From a virus: a DNA stretch of 32,721 bases. This document shows, piece after piece, positions 23,163-28,394 of the stretch (the stretch's first letter is position 1; the number at the start of each line of letters is the position of its first letter). Both the position numbers and the translations under genes were made by a program. The notes under the pieces were generated by a model. That model did no database searches and was not told the origin of the DNA. It was given only the letters and a program-made list of their open reading frames with translations. The stretch is from IMG/VR virus record IMGVR_UViG_3300017770_000076, positions 1 through 32,721 of that record. The stretch is one strand, 5' to 3'.

Positions 23163-23368
23163 TACTGACCTCCTACTGTTACTTGATATCCATATGCCCA
23201 ATGACCGTTGTCCATGTCAAAGATGCATCTGTCCTTGTCCTCTACAAAGATCTTGTCCATTGCAATACCATACTTCTCTGAATGATTTTTGCACAGTTCG
23301 ATCCCTGTGACTTTTGCTTCGCCGAATCTGCTGTCGACTGTTGTTCCGATTTTAATATAAGTTCTCAT
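23162..23368 (-). CDS. Small early protein
   Basis: A 68-residue protein, MRTYIKIGTTVDSRFGEAKV, with alternating strands typical of a small SH3-like or KOW-like barrel (GTTVDSRFGEAKVTGIEL, HWAYGYQVTVGG). This is a fold guess only. First gene of a two- or three-gene unit with the acidic protein. TTAGGAGCGAACATG gives the start. Confidence 0.75.
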   Translation of the reverse strand: MRTYIKIGTTVDSRFGEAKVTGIELCKNHSEKYGIAMDKIFVEDKDRCIFDMDNGHWAYGYQVTVGGQ

Positions 23369-23384
23369 GTTCGCTCCTAACTTG

Positions 23385-23528
23385 TTAACTGTTTATACTT
23401 ACAGTATATGCTCTAACTGTGTAGTTGTCAACCACTTTCTTGGGTTGATTTTTATATAGTTTTGGTGGGTTGAATGCCCGATCATTGTTGAGTCTTGCAA
23501 TGCTTTTGGTGCTACGAATCAGTACCAT
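23385..23528 (-). CDS. Possible small protein reading through a promoter
   Basis: A 47-residue ORF (MVLIRSTKSIARLNNDRAFN and onward) starting in a TAATG overlap with the 23528-23950 gene, with GGAGGTAGCC before it. Its last 17 codons run through the whole promoter of the next gene, both -35 and -10, and the stop is in the leader. The strong ribosome site supports translation; the ending may be incidental. Confidence 0.45.
   Translation of the reverse strand: MVLIRSTKSIARLNNDRAFNPPKLYKNQPKKVVDNYTVRAYTVSINS
23403..23431 (-). promoter_or_regulatory. Early promoter for 23368 gene
   Basis: TTGACA, 17-base spacer ACTACACAGTTAGAGCA, TATACT, then GTAAGTATAAAC. No ACCGGT. Confidence 0.78.
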
Positions 23529-23950
23529 TAGGCTACCTCCTCTTCAAGTTTGATGTACTCCTCTTGGAAGTCTGTACGATTGCCGCCGGCCAACATCCTG
23601 TATGAAGTTGCCTTGCCCTTGTAGCCGGGTTGCCAATAGTCTTCTGCCTTGACATAACGGCTAGCATAGAAGCCCTTGTCCTCTACATGGATGTTCCACG
23701 GAGTTTCCCACTCCTCACAACACACTGCGTCATCTTCCATGACGTCCGAGTAGATGATGTATTCTTCTTGATACTCATCGCTCGACTCGATCAGTGCTCG
23801 TAACTGCGGAAGCAGATCCTTGTTGCTCACACCCGGTACCACATAAGTGTCGCCACCCTTGAACTTCCAATACTGTGGACACTCACCTTTGCCATCCCAA
23901 TCGTGGGCGCCGTAGTTTTCCTTGTATTGTGTTTGAATTACTAGTTTCAT
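23528..23950 (-). CDS. Early phage protein, unknown function
   Basis: A 140-residue acidic protein rich in Tyr and Trp: MKLVIQTQYKENYGAHDWDG, then GGDTYVVPGVSNKDLLPQL and EEWETPWNIHVEDKGFYASR. The opening QTQYKENYGAHDW recalls a family of small phage proteins of unknown function. It contains five prolines, in sharp contrast with the next six genes to the right. Own promoter and AAGGAGCGAAC ribosome site. Confidence 0.8.
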   Translation of the reverse strand: MKLVIQTQYKENYGAHDWDGKGECPQYWKFKGGDTYVVPGVSNKDLLPQLRALIESSDEYQEEYIIYSDVMEDDAVCCEEWETPWNIHVEDKGFYASRYVKAEDYWQPGYKGKATSYRMLAGGNRTDFQEEYIKLEEEVA

Positions 23951-23979
23951 AAAGTTCGCTCCTTATTGTTTATACTTAC

Positions 23980-24008
23980 AGTATAACTGGTTTTTCCGGA
24001 ATTGTCAA
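23980..24008 (-). promoter_or_regulatory. Early promoter for 23950 gene
   Basis: TTGACA, 17-base spacer ATTCCGGAAAAACCAGT, TATACT, then GTAAGTATAAAC. TTCCGGAA is a palindrome. The left border of the pyrimidine-C-free block falls inside this promoter at 24000. Confidence 0.8.
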
Positions 24009-24032
24009 CCTCTTTTTTGCATTATTTTACAA

Positions 24033-24242
24033 TTAATTTGTCGCGTATTTGCTAGTGTATTCGTACCACATTTCGCTATACAAATCGTCTTTGCAATCTG
24101 CTTCACTGCTTCCCTGTAGCAAACCCTCGTGTTCTTGCATCACGTCTGCAAGTTCGTATACATTTTCGCATTCGCTAATTTTATCAAAAGCAATGTCGTA
24201 AAACTTGTTTACATTGTCTTCTATTAAATTGTACATTCCCAT
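24033..24242 (-). CDS. Proline-free small acidic protein (block gene 1)
   Basis: A 69-residue acidic protein with no proline. The C-terminal part, EADCKDDLYSEMWYEYTSKY, resembles DDDCVNEGVSEMWHDYCKRN in the protein at 24748-25104, so the two may be distant paralogues. Every C of the sense strand follows A or G. It has its own promoter with a 7-bp inverted repeat and an AGGAGCGACG ribosome site. No known family. Confidence 0.75.
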   Translation of the reverse strand: MGMYNLIEDNVNKFYDIAFDKISECENVYELADVMQEHEGLLQGSSEADCKDDLYSEMWYEYTSKYATN

Positions 24243-24275
24243 CGTCGCTCCTCTCGCTTTTTTATTTTATAATTA

Positions 24276-24304
24276 ACAGTAGCACACTTTTGCACTACTG
24301 TCAA
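24276..24304 (-). promoter_or_regulatory. Early promoter for 24242 gene
   Basis: TTGACA, 17-base spacer GTAGTGCAAAAGTGTGC, TACTGT. ACAGTAG and CTACTGT form an inverted repeat spanning the -35 and -10. Confidence 0.75.
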
Positions 24305-24323
24305 CTAGTTTTTTTATTTTATT

Positions 24324-24665
24324 TTAGCACTCCATACTAGCGTAGTTGTTGTCTTGCATGCCTTGTTCAGTAAAACTTACATCCATATTAAGTGCTTTAC
24401 TAATAGCATTTTCAAATCCACTGTCAGTGTAAATTTCCCATGTTGTGTCATGTTCCACATTTACCATTTTGTAACTGTAGTCATCATCAACATTTACTGT
24501 TTCAATAACTTGTATACTTTTTACAGCAACAGTATCACTTCCATTGTAATCCCATATGCTGTCCATAGCAAGTTTAACATTGCCTTCAGTTTCATATGTT
24601 GTATAGTTTATAGTTTCATTTGCGTTTTTTTCAACGCTTGTGTGTGTTTTTGTAATGTTTAACAT
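24324..24665 (-). CDS. Proline-free protein (block gene 2)
   Basis: A 113-residue protein, MLNITKTHTSVEKNANETIN, rich in Asn, Thr, Val, Asp and Tyr, with no proline; by the base rule all its serines must be AGY. The middle (YETEGNVKLAMDSIWDYNGS, KSIQVIETVNVDDDY) looks like alternating strands. Own promoter and ATGGAGCGTACATG start site. Not recognised. Confidence 0.75.
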   Translation of the reverse strand: MLNITKTHTSVEKNANETINYTTYETEGNVKLAMDSIWDYNGSDTVAVKSIQVIETVNVDDDYSYKMVNVEHDTTWEIYTDSGFENAISKALNMDVSFTEQGMQDNNYASMEC

Positions 24666-24700
24666 GTACGCTCCATAATGTTAATTGTTATTGTATTATT

Positions 24701-24729
24701 AATATAACACAGTTTTTCCAAACTGTCAA
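24701..24729 (-). promoter_or_regulatory. Early promoter for 24665 gene
   Basis: TTGACA, 17-base spacer GTTTGGAAAAACTGTGT, TATATT. ACAGTTT-GGAA-AAACTGT is an inverted repeat with 7-base arms. Confidence 0.8.
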
Positions 24730-24747
24730 GCATTAAATTAAAGTTTT

Positions 24748-25104
24748 TTACATACGCATACAAGCGTCTTCGCCGTCGTAATCGTGTGCTTGTTTGTCTA
24801 AAAAGTAAAAGTTTAAAATGTTATTACGTTTGCAATAATCGTGCCACATTTCACTAACGCCCTCGTTAACACAATCGTCGTCGTATCTATAATTAGTAAC
24901 ACATTGCATTGCTTTTTCATATGTAATTGTGTTGTCATAAAACATAGTAATTAACTTTTTTGCATTGTCTAAAATTTCTTCACACGTATCCGTTTCCCAA
25001 TAATTTTCAAATTCACTGTCAAATATTTCAACTTTGTAATTTGCCCAGTGTGTTAAAAAGTTTACCATGTGTTGTAATTGTGTTTTTGTAATTGTGTTTT
25101 GCAT
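24748..25104 (-). CDS. Proline-free protein (block gene 3)
   Basis: A 118-residue mostly helical protein, MQNTITKTQLQHMVNFLTHW, with an acidic middle and no proline. The segment DDDCVNEGVSEMWHDYCKRN matches the C-terminus of block gene 1. Its opening MQN-x-ITKT resembles that of block gene 5 (MQNFKTITKT). Four to five cysteines are present. Own promoter; ACGGAGCGTACATG start site. Confidence 0.75.
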   Translation of the reverse strand: MQNTITKTQLQHMVNFLTHWANYKVEIFDSEFENYWETDTCEEILDNAKKLITMFYDNTITYEKAMQCVTNYRYDDDCVNEGVSEMWHDYCKRNNILNFYFLDKQAHDYDGEDACMRM

Positions 25105-25132
25105 GTACGCTCCGTATTGTTATTATATTATT

Positions 25133-25161
25133 AATATAGCACAGTTTTTCCAAACTGTCAA
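25133..25161 (-). promoter_or_regulatory. Early promoter for 25104 gene
   Basis: TTGACA, 17-base spacer GTTTGGAAAAACTGTGC, TATATT. Almost identical to the promoters at 24701 and 25770. Confidence 0.8.
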
Positions 25162-25164
25162 TTA

Positions 25165-25302
25165 TTATTTTACAAAATACGTATAATAATCTTCCTCATG
25201 CTCCGCTATTTTGTCCCCATTTTGCAAGTTGTTGCTTTGCTCCATTTGTGTGTAAGCACGTTGTAAAAAGTAATATGTAATTTTGTTTAGTAGTTTTTGC
25301 AT
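25165..25302 (-). CDS. Proline-free tiny protein (block gene 4)
   Basis: A 45-residue protein, MQKLLNKITYYFLQRAYTQM, then an acidic tail ending YYTYFVK. The start at 25302 follows GAGGGTTACACAC; an in-frame ATG at 25317 lies inside that site. The N-terminus is an amphipathic helix that could touch a membrane. No proline. The promoter overlaps the terminator of the upstream gene. Confidence 0.6.
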   Translation of the reverse strand: MQKLLNKITYYFLQRAYTQMEQSNNLQNGDKIAEHEEDYYTYFVK

Positions 25303-25335
25303 GTGTGTAACCCTCATTTTGTTATTGTATAATTT

Positions 25336-25364
25336 AATGTAGCACAAAAAACACAGTTATGCAA
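25336..25364 (-). promoter_or_regulatory. Early promoter for 25302 gene
   Basis: TTGCAT, 17-base spacer AACTGTGTTTTTTGTGC, TACATT. The -35 is one arm of the terminator stem and the spacer holds its T-run. Confidence 0.65.
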
Positions 25365-25385
25365 ATACTTTTATTGCATAACTGT
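25345..25385 (-). terminator. Intrinsic terminator, 12-bp perfect stem
   Basis: On the minus strand ACAGTTATGCAA, a 9-base loop, and TTGCATAACTGT form a perfect 12-bp stem followed by GTTTTTT. It lies 9 bases after the stop of the 25395-25739 gene and doubles as promoter DNA for the next gene. Confidence 0.8.
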
Positions 25386-25394
25386 TATGTAATT

Positions 25395-25739
25395 TTAGTT
25401 GCTTAAATATACGTAATTTTCTAAGTTAACTTTTTGCATTGCTGTGTTAGCAACTACAGTTGTAAACAAACTGCTTTCATCATAGTACGTTATGTTGTTA
25501 GCAAACACTTCCATTATGCTTTGCAACGCTACGTAATCATTGCTTTCATTTTCAACGTACAGCATTTGCAACTGTGCAAAAATGTTAGCACTGTTAATAA
25601 AGTAACTTGCACTTGTGCAATCTGCTTCCACTACGTTTAAGTTGTTAAAGCAGTTATTAATTACAACGTATAACGTATCCATGTGTACGCTTTTAGTTTT
25701 AGTTGTAGTTGTTTTAGTAATAGTTTTAAAGTTTTGCAT
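25395..25739 (-). CDS. Proline-free protein (block gene 5)
   Basis: A 114-residue protein, MQNFKTITKTTTTKTKSVHM, then a helical body (LYVVINNCFNNLNVVEADC, ANIFAQLQMLYVENESNDY). It is rich in Asn, Thr, Val and Ala, with no proline and no TCN serine. Strong AAGGAGCGTACATG start site, own promoter, and a clear terminator after it, so it is a one-gene unit. Not recognised. Confidence 0.75.
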   Translation of the reverse strand: MQNFKTITKTTTTKTKSVHMDTLYVVINNCFNNLNVVEADCTSASYFINSANIFAQLQMLYVENESNDYVALQSIMEVFANNITYYDESSLFTTVVANTAMQKVNLENYVYLSN

Positions 25740-25769
25740 GTACGCTCCTTATGCATTTGTTATTGTTTT

Positions 25770-25798
25770 ATAGTAACACAGTTTTTCCAAACTGTCAA
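25770..25798 (-). promoter_or_regulatory. Early promoter for 25739 gene
   Basis: TTGACA, 17-base spacer GTTTGGAAAAACTGTGT, TACTAT. Confidence 0.8.
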
Positions 25799-25801
25799 TT
25801 A

Positions 25802-26161
25802 TTATTTTGCATTAAAATACATGTCCTCGTTGTAAAGTTGTGTATAGTTTGCTTTTAAATTAAAATGTTGTTGTAAAATTTGTGTTGCAAGTTTGTTGCA
25901 AGTACAGTTATAAACGTTTCCACTTATAAAATTTGTGTTGTAATTTGCATAACAATCTACAACATAAGTTGTGTTATTATGCACAACATTAAACATAAAG
26001 CAAATGTCCACGTCGTCTGTGTAAATGCTTGTGCAAGTTACATGCTTACTAATTGTTTGTTGCTTTGCAAACTTATGACGTTTTTTAAATTGCTTTAAAA
26101 CGCTTTGTGTGTGTACACTACTAAAACTATTATTTGTTGCTACTAAATTTTGTGTTTGCAT
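25802..26161 (-). CDS. Proline-free protein (block gene 6)
   Basis: A 119-residue protein, MQTQNLVATNNSFSSVHTQS, with a basic region (KQFKKRHKFAKQQ) and then a Cys/Asn/Tyr-rich half containing five or six cysteines (VTCTSIY, DICFMF, VDCYANY, YNCTCNK). The cysteine spacing could bind metal. The single TC of the whole block is at the Arg-His junction of KKRHK. No proline. Start site AAAAAAGCGAGGAAAAAT. Confidence 0.75.
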   Translation of the reverse strand: MQTQNLVATNNSFSSVHTQSVLKQFKKRHKFAKQQTISKHVTCTSIYTDDVDICFMFNVVHNNTTYVVDCYANYNTNFISGNVYNCTCNKLATQILQQHFNLKANYTQLYNEDMYFNAK

Positions 26162-26191
26162 ATTTTTCCTCGCTTTTTTATTTTATAACTT

Positions 26192-26220
26192 AATATAGCA
26201 CACTTTTTTCCAAAATGCAA
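26192..26220 (-). promoter_or_regulatory. Early promoter for 26161 gene
   Basis: TTGCAT, 17-base spacer TTTGGAAAAAAGTGTGC, TATATT. Confidence 0.7.
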
Positions 26221-26254
26221 GTAAAATAAACATAACAAGTTAATTAAAAAGAGG

Positions 26255-26283
26255 TTGACAAACCGGTATTTCCATGTTATAAT
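26255..26283 (+). promoter_or_regulatory. Only + strand early-type promoter
   Basis: TTGACA, 17-base spacer AACCGGTATTTCCATGT, TATAAT, a near-perfect sigma70 match. The spacer is nearly the same as that of the minus promoter at 29133. No ORF with a ribosome site follows on this strand. Confidence 0.75.
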
Positions 26284-26289
26284 ATAAGT

Positions 26290-26337
26290 ACGCTCCCGAT
26301 GGGCGAAGGCTCAGGTTGGTGGCTATCCTTTAGCCAC
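26290..26337 (+). ncRNA. Candidate small RNA with anti-ribosome-site 5' end
   Basis: A transcript from the + promoter should start about base 26289-26290 and begin (G)UACGCUCCCGAUGGGCG. GTACGCTCC (26288-26296) is the exact complement of GGAGCGTAC, the ribosome site of the 24665, 25104 and 25739 genes. A 7-bp hairpin GTGGCTA-TCCTT-TAGCCAC (26319-26337) follows and might end the RNA, though only TTCCCC follows it. It is also antisense to the 3' end of the 26323-26688 gene. Confidence 0.4.
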
Positions 26338-26688
26338 TTCCCCTGTTTCATCTTCTTCGAGTGCTACTAGAGGATCCTCATCGTAGACCGACCATGGTAG
26401 TTCATCGTCTTCATACAAACGATAGAACTTCTCCTCGACCTCTTTCCATTCACTCCACAGTTCTCCTGAACTCTGTTTGTGAAAGCCTCTGAAGCCTCCT
26501 TCGAGGATATAACAGAGTGTGTCGCTTTGACCGTCTTCGTTAAGGTCCTTCTTGATATTTGTGAACTCGACTTGTAGCAACCTCTCTGCTAGAACATAGT
26601 GGGTAAGGTTCAACCCTCGACCGTCTTGTCCTACTACTGTTTCGGCTTCTACATCACGAAAGTCTGACGGTAAACTATCTTTAGCCAT
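26323..26688 (-). CDS. Early phage protein, unknown function
   Basis: A 121-residue, very acidic protein, MAKDSLPSDFRDVEAETVVG, with a predicted beta segment (SDTLCYILEGGFRGFHKQSS) and an acidic C-terminal tail. It overlaps the Api92-like gene by 8 bases and has GGAGGCAGTCA before its ATG, so the two form an operon. The stop codon lies in a 7-bp hairpin (GTGGCTA...TAGCCAC). Function unknown. Confidence 0.8.
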   Translation of the reverse strand: MAKDSLPSDFRDVEAETVVGQDGRGLNLTHYVLAERLLQVEFTNIKKDLNEDGQSDTLCYILEGGFRGFHKQSSGELWSEWKEVEEKFYRLYEDDELPWSVYDEDPLVALEEDETGEVAKG

Positions 26689-27274
26689 TGACTGCCTCCT
26701 TGTCTACAATGAACTTCTCGGTATCTGTTTTCTGTTCTTCTTCATACTCACGCACCATCTCAGAGAAGTTGAACTGTTCATTCAAGTCAAAGATCAAACC
26801 TGACATAGGATCTTCCATCTCATCTGCGGTAAACTCACTCATGGTCACTTCTGCATCTGCAAAGTCTTCCCACAGTCCTCCGAAGTCCATACCACCTTCA
26901 TAGTAGTAAGACTTGATACTACAGTCTTCGTTGTCTGTTAGGAAATACTCGTAAGCATGAATGGGTGGTGCCCACGCACTGTCGAACCATCCGTTGATAG
27001 TTGTGCCGTCGTCGGATAGTTCAAGTCCATCCATGTCAACATCCCACTTGGTTCCCCAGTTCTGAACTCTCCAGTCATACCAGTTGTCGAAACCATCTAC
27101 CAACGGTTGCACCTTGCCTTCTTTAGGCGCCGGTGAAGTTGTTCCTTCTAATGCTTCTGGCATTGGCTTGAGTTGTTGTAGCAAGGCATTGTCTTCTTTT
27201 GCCTTTGCATAGATCGCGGTGATCTTTTCTTTAGGCCCTGTTAGGGTAATCGTATTATTGCACCAATTAGGCAT
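26681..27274 (-). CDS. Api92-like / DUF1281 ferredoxin-like protein
   Basis: A 197-residue protein beginning MPNWCNNTITLTGPKEKITA, the signature opening of the Api92-like (DUF1281, YubB-type) family found on phages and plasmids. Further matches are the DWRVQNWGTKWDV segment, the WFDSAWAPPIHAYEYF segment, and YYYEGGMDFGGLWED. The family has a ferredoxin-like fold and no known activity. First gene of a two-gene unit, with the strongest operator palindrome in its promoter and an AAAGGAGCGAAT ribosome site. Confidence 0.9.
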   Translation of the reverse strand: MPNWCNNTITLTGPKEKITAIYAKAKEDNALLQQLKPMPEALEGTTSPAPKEGKVQPLVDGFDNWYDWRVQNWGTKWDVDMDGLELSDDGTTINGWFDSAWAPPIHAYEYFLTDNEDCSIKSYYYEGGMDFGGLWEDFADAEVTMSEFTADEMEDPMSGLIFDLNEQFNFSEMVREYEEEQKTDTEKFIVDKEAVNG

Positions 27275-27308
27275 ATTCGCTCCTTTATGTTTAATTGTTT
27301 ATAGTTTT

Positions 27309-27337
27309 ATTATAGCAGACAATACCGGTATTGTCAA
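27309..27337 (-). promoter_or_regulatory. Early promoter with 18-bp perfect palindrome
   Basis: TTGACA, 17-base spacer ATACCGGTATTGTCTGC, TATAAT. GACAATACCGGTATTGTC (27318-27335) is a perfect palindrome overlapping the -35. Confidence 0.85.
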
Positions 27338-27341
27338 CCAC

Positions 27342-27602
27342 TTATTTGTTTTGATTGTGTTGTTCTATAGCCTTTTTATCTGCGTAATGGCTACCCATTT
27401 CTTCTATGACTTCGATAGTAGACTTTTCTAGTGACTTCTTGAAGTCGGTGTTCTGGATCTTCTTAGACGTGTTGTTGAGTGATATCAACACTCGGATCCC
27501 ATCTAGGATAGGATTCCCTGTTGACCAGTCTCCACTGTGTGCGTGTGTAGGGACACTGAGTGCCCCTACTATCACTGTACCTATGATTAGGTTACGCAAC
27601 AT
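27342..27602 (-). CDS. Small exported protein
   Basis: An 86-residue protein with a signal peptide, MLRNLIIGTVIVGALSVPTH followed by AHSG, cleaved probably after THA. The mature 60 residues are helical and polar (TSKKIQNTDFKKSLEKSTIE). It overlaps the preceding gene by 11 bases. An early gene product sent to the periplasm could act in superinfection exclusion, but no feature shows this. Confidence 0.72.
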   Translation of the reverse strand: MLRNLIIGTVIVGALSVPTHAHSGDWSTGNPILDGIRVLISLNNTSKKIQNTDFKKSLEKSTIEVIEEMGSHYADKKAIEQHNQNK

Positions 27603-27891
27603 TTGTTTCTGGTGTTGCTTCTGCTACGGGTTGCTTAAGACTTACACCGTACTTCTTGGCCGCTTTTTTAAGAGCGTCTTTTACGGCTGTGTCTTCGCCT
27701 GCGTATCCGATTGAGTTCAGGAATACTACAGCATCACCTTTCAACATTTCTGTTGGAAGTTCTTTGATGTTCACCCCTTGGTGTCCATTCTTATCTAGGA
27801 CTTTAATCCTCATGATGTCGTTGGCAAATCTGATTTTCGTTTTGCCGTTGCTGGTACTTGAACCTGCGTATTTGTATGTTTTAGTTGTCAT
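27592..27891 (-). CDS. Early phage protein, unknown function
   Basis: A 99-residue protein, MTTKTYKYAGSSTSNGKTKI, then RFANDIMRIKVLDKNGHQGV, a basic helix (KDALKKAAKKYGV) and a flexible Pro/Ala tail. The ribosome site AGGAAAGGCATATAATG differs from the usual early type. The leader has a hairpin CAATAA-GAAA-TTATTG. First gene of a two-gene unit with the exported protein. Confidence 0.78.
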   Translation of the reverse strand: MTTKTYKYAGSSTSNGKTKIRFANDIMRIKVLDKNGHQGVNIKELPTEMLKGDAVVFLNSIGYAGEDTAVKDALKKAAKKYGVSLKQPVAEATPETNVA

Positions 27892-27945
27892 TATATGCCT
27901 TTCCTATTTGCGTTAAATGATACAATAATTTCTTATTGTGTTTAT

Positions 27946-27974
27946 ATAATAGCACGGTTTGGCCAAACTGTCAA
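27946..27974 (-). promoter_or_regulatory. Early promoter for 27891 gene
   Basis: TTGACA, 17-base spacer GTTTGGCCAAACCGTGC, TATTAT. GTTTGGCCAAAC is a 12-bp palindrome, intermediate between the two operator types. Confidence 0.8.
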
Positions 27975-27994
27975 CCATTTTTTATCCAAAATAC

Positions 27995-28327
27995 CTATTT
28001 AGATTCAGTATCATCTTCAGGTATATAGTTTGGACCCCAAAACGCTTTTGGTTTGGTATGAGGGTGGTTGCGGCTGTGCTCCTTAACGTCAGGAAGATCA
28101 CTGTTCGCTACCCTTACCTCTCCGCCGAACTTATCCAACACCTTAGTGGCATTAGTAAACTTTCTAGCGCCATTAGTCTGTTGAAATTCTTTTATGTCAG
28201 CATAGGCCTGCTTCAGTTCCTCGACTGTAGTGATTAAACGATTCTCGTAGGTTGCTTCAACCTTACCTTTGTCGTTGGACACTACACCTGTAGGAACATT
28301 TATTCTTTGATGTTGAAACTCTGTCAT
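27995..28327 (-). CDS. Early phage protein, unknown function
   Basis: A 110-residue protein, MTEFQHQRINVPTGVVSNDK, with a helix (TTVEELKQAYADIKEFQQTN) and a Pro/His-rich end. It has a strong GGAGG but no sigma70 promoter of its own; it is probably read from the 28619 promoter. Its leader holds an inverted repeat that touches the ribosome site (28341-28367). Confidence 0.75.
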   Translation of the reverse strand: MTEFQHQRINVPTGVVSNDKGKVEATYENRLITTVEELKQAYADIKEFQQTNGARKFTNATKVLDKFGGEVRVANSDLPDVKEHSRNHPHTKPKAFWGPNYIPEDDTESK

Positions 28328-28340
28328 TTCGTTTATCCTC

Positions 28341-28367
28341 CGGTTATCGTGTTGTATTTAATAACCG
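28341..28367 (-). promoter_or_regulatory. Leader inverted repeat next to ribosome site
   Basis: On the minus strand CGGTTAT and ATAACCG (7-bp arms, 13-base loop) stand directly before GAGG; the last G of the stem is the first G of GGAGG. The loop contains TAAATAC, a late-type box core. Confidence 0.4.
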
Positions 28368-28394
28368 ATTGCCTATGCCTTGTGGAAGGTGGCT

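Larger units (their letters stand above)
24001..26250. other. 2.25-kb block lacking pyrimidine-C on the coding strand
   Basis: Scanning every line, the + strand of this block has no GG and one GA (26077-26078). On the minus, coding, strand this means no CC and one TC. The reverse is not true: CC and TC are common on the + strand. The block covers six complete genes, their leaders and the promoters between them. The rule forbids proline, TCN serine, TTC, CTC, ATC and GTC codons, and it also holds across codon borders and in promoter spacers. GG and GA are frequent directly outside both borders. Confidence 0.95.

Noticed and set aside
25353-25385. CRISPR-like repeat from the recurring CACAGTTTTTCCAAACTGTC segments
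   Set aside because: The copies are 200-650 bases apart and each is a promoter spacer with -35 and -10 boxes; not an array.
26299-26370. Tiny ORF after the + strand promoter (MGEGSGWW...)
   Set aside because: No ribosome site, about 23 codons, antisense to a real gene; no support as a protein.
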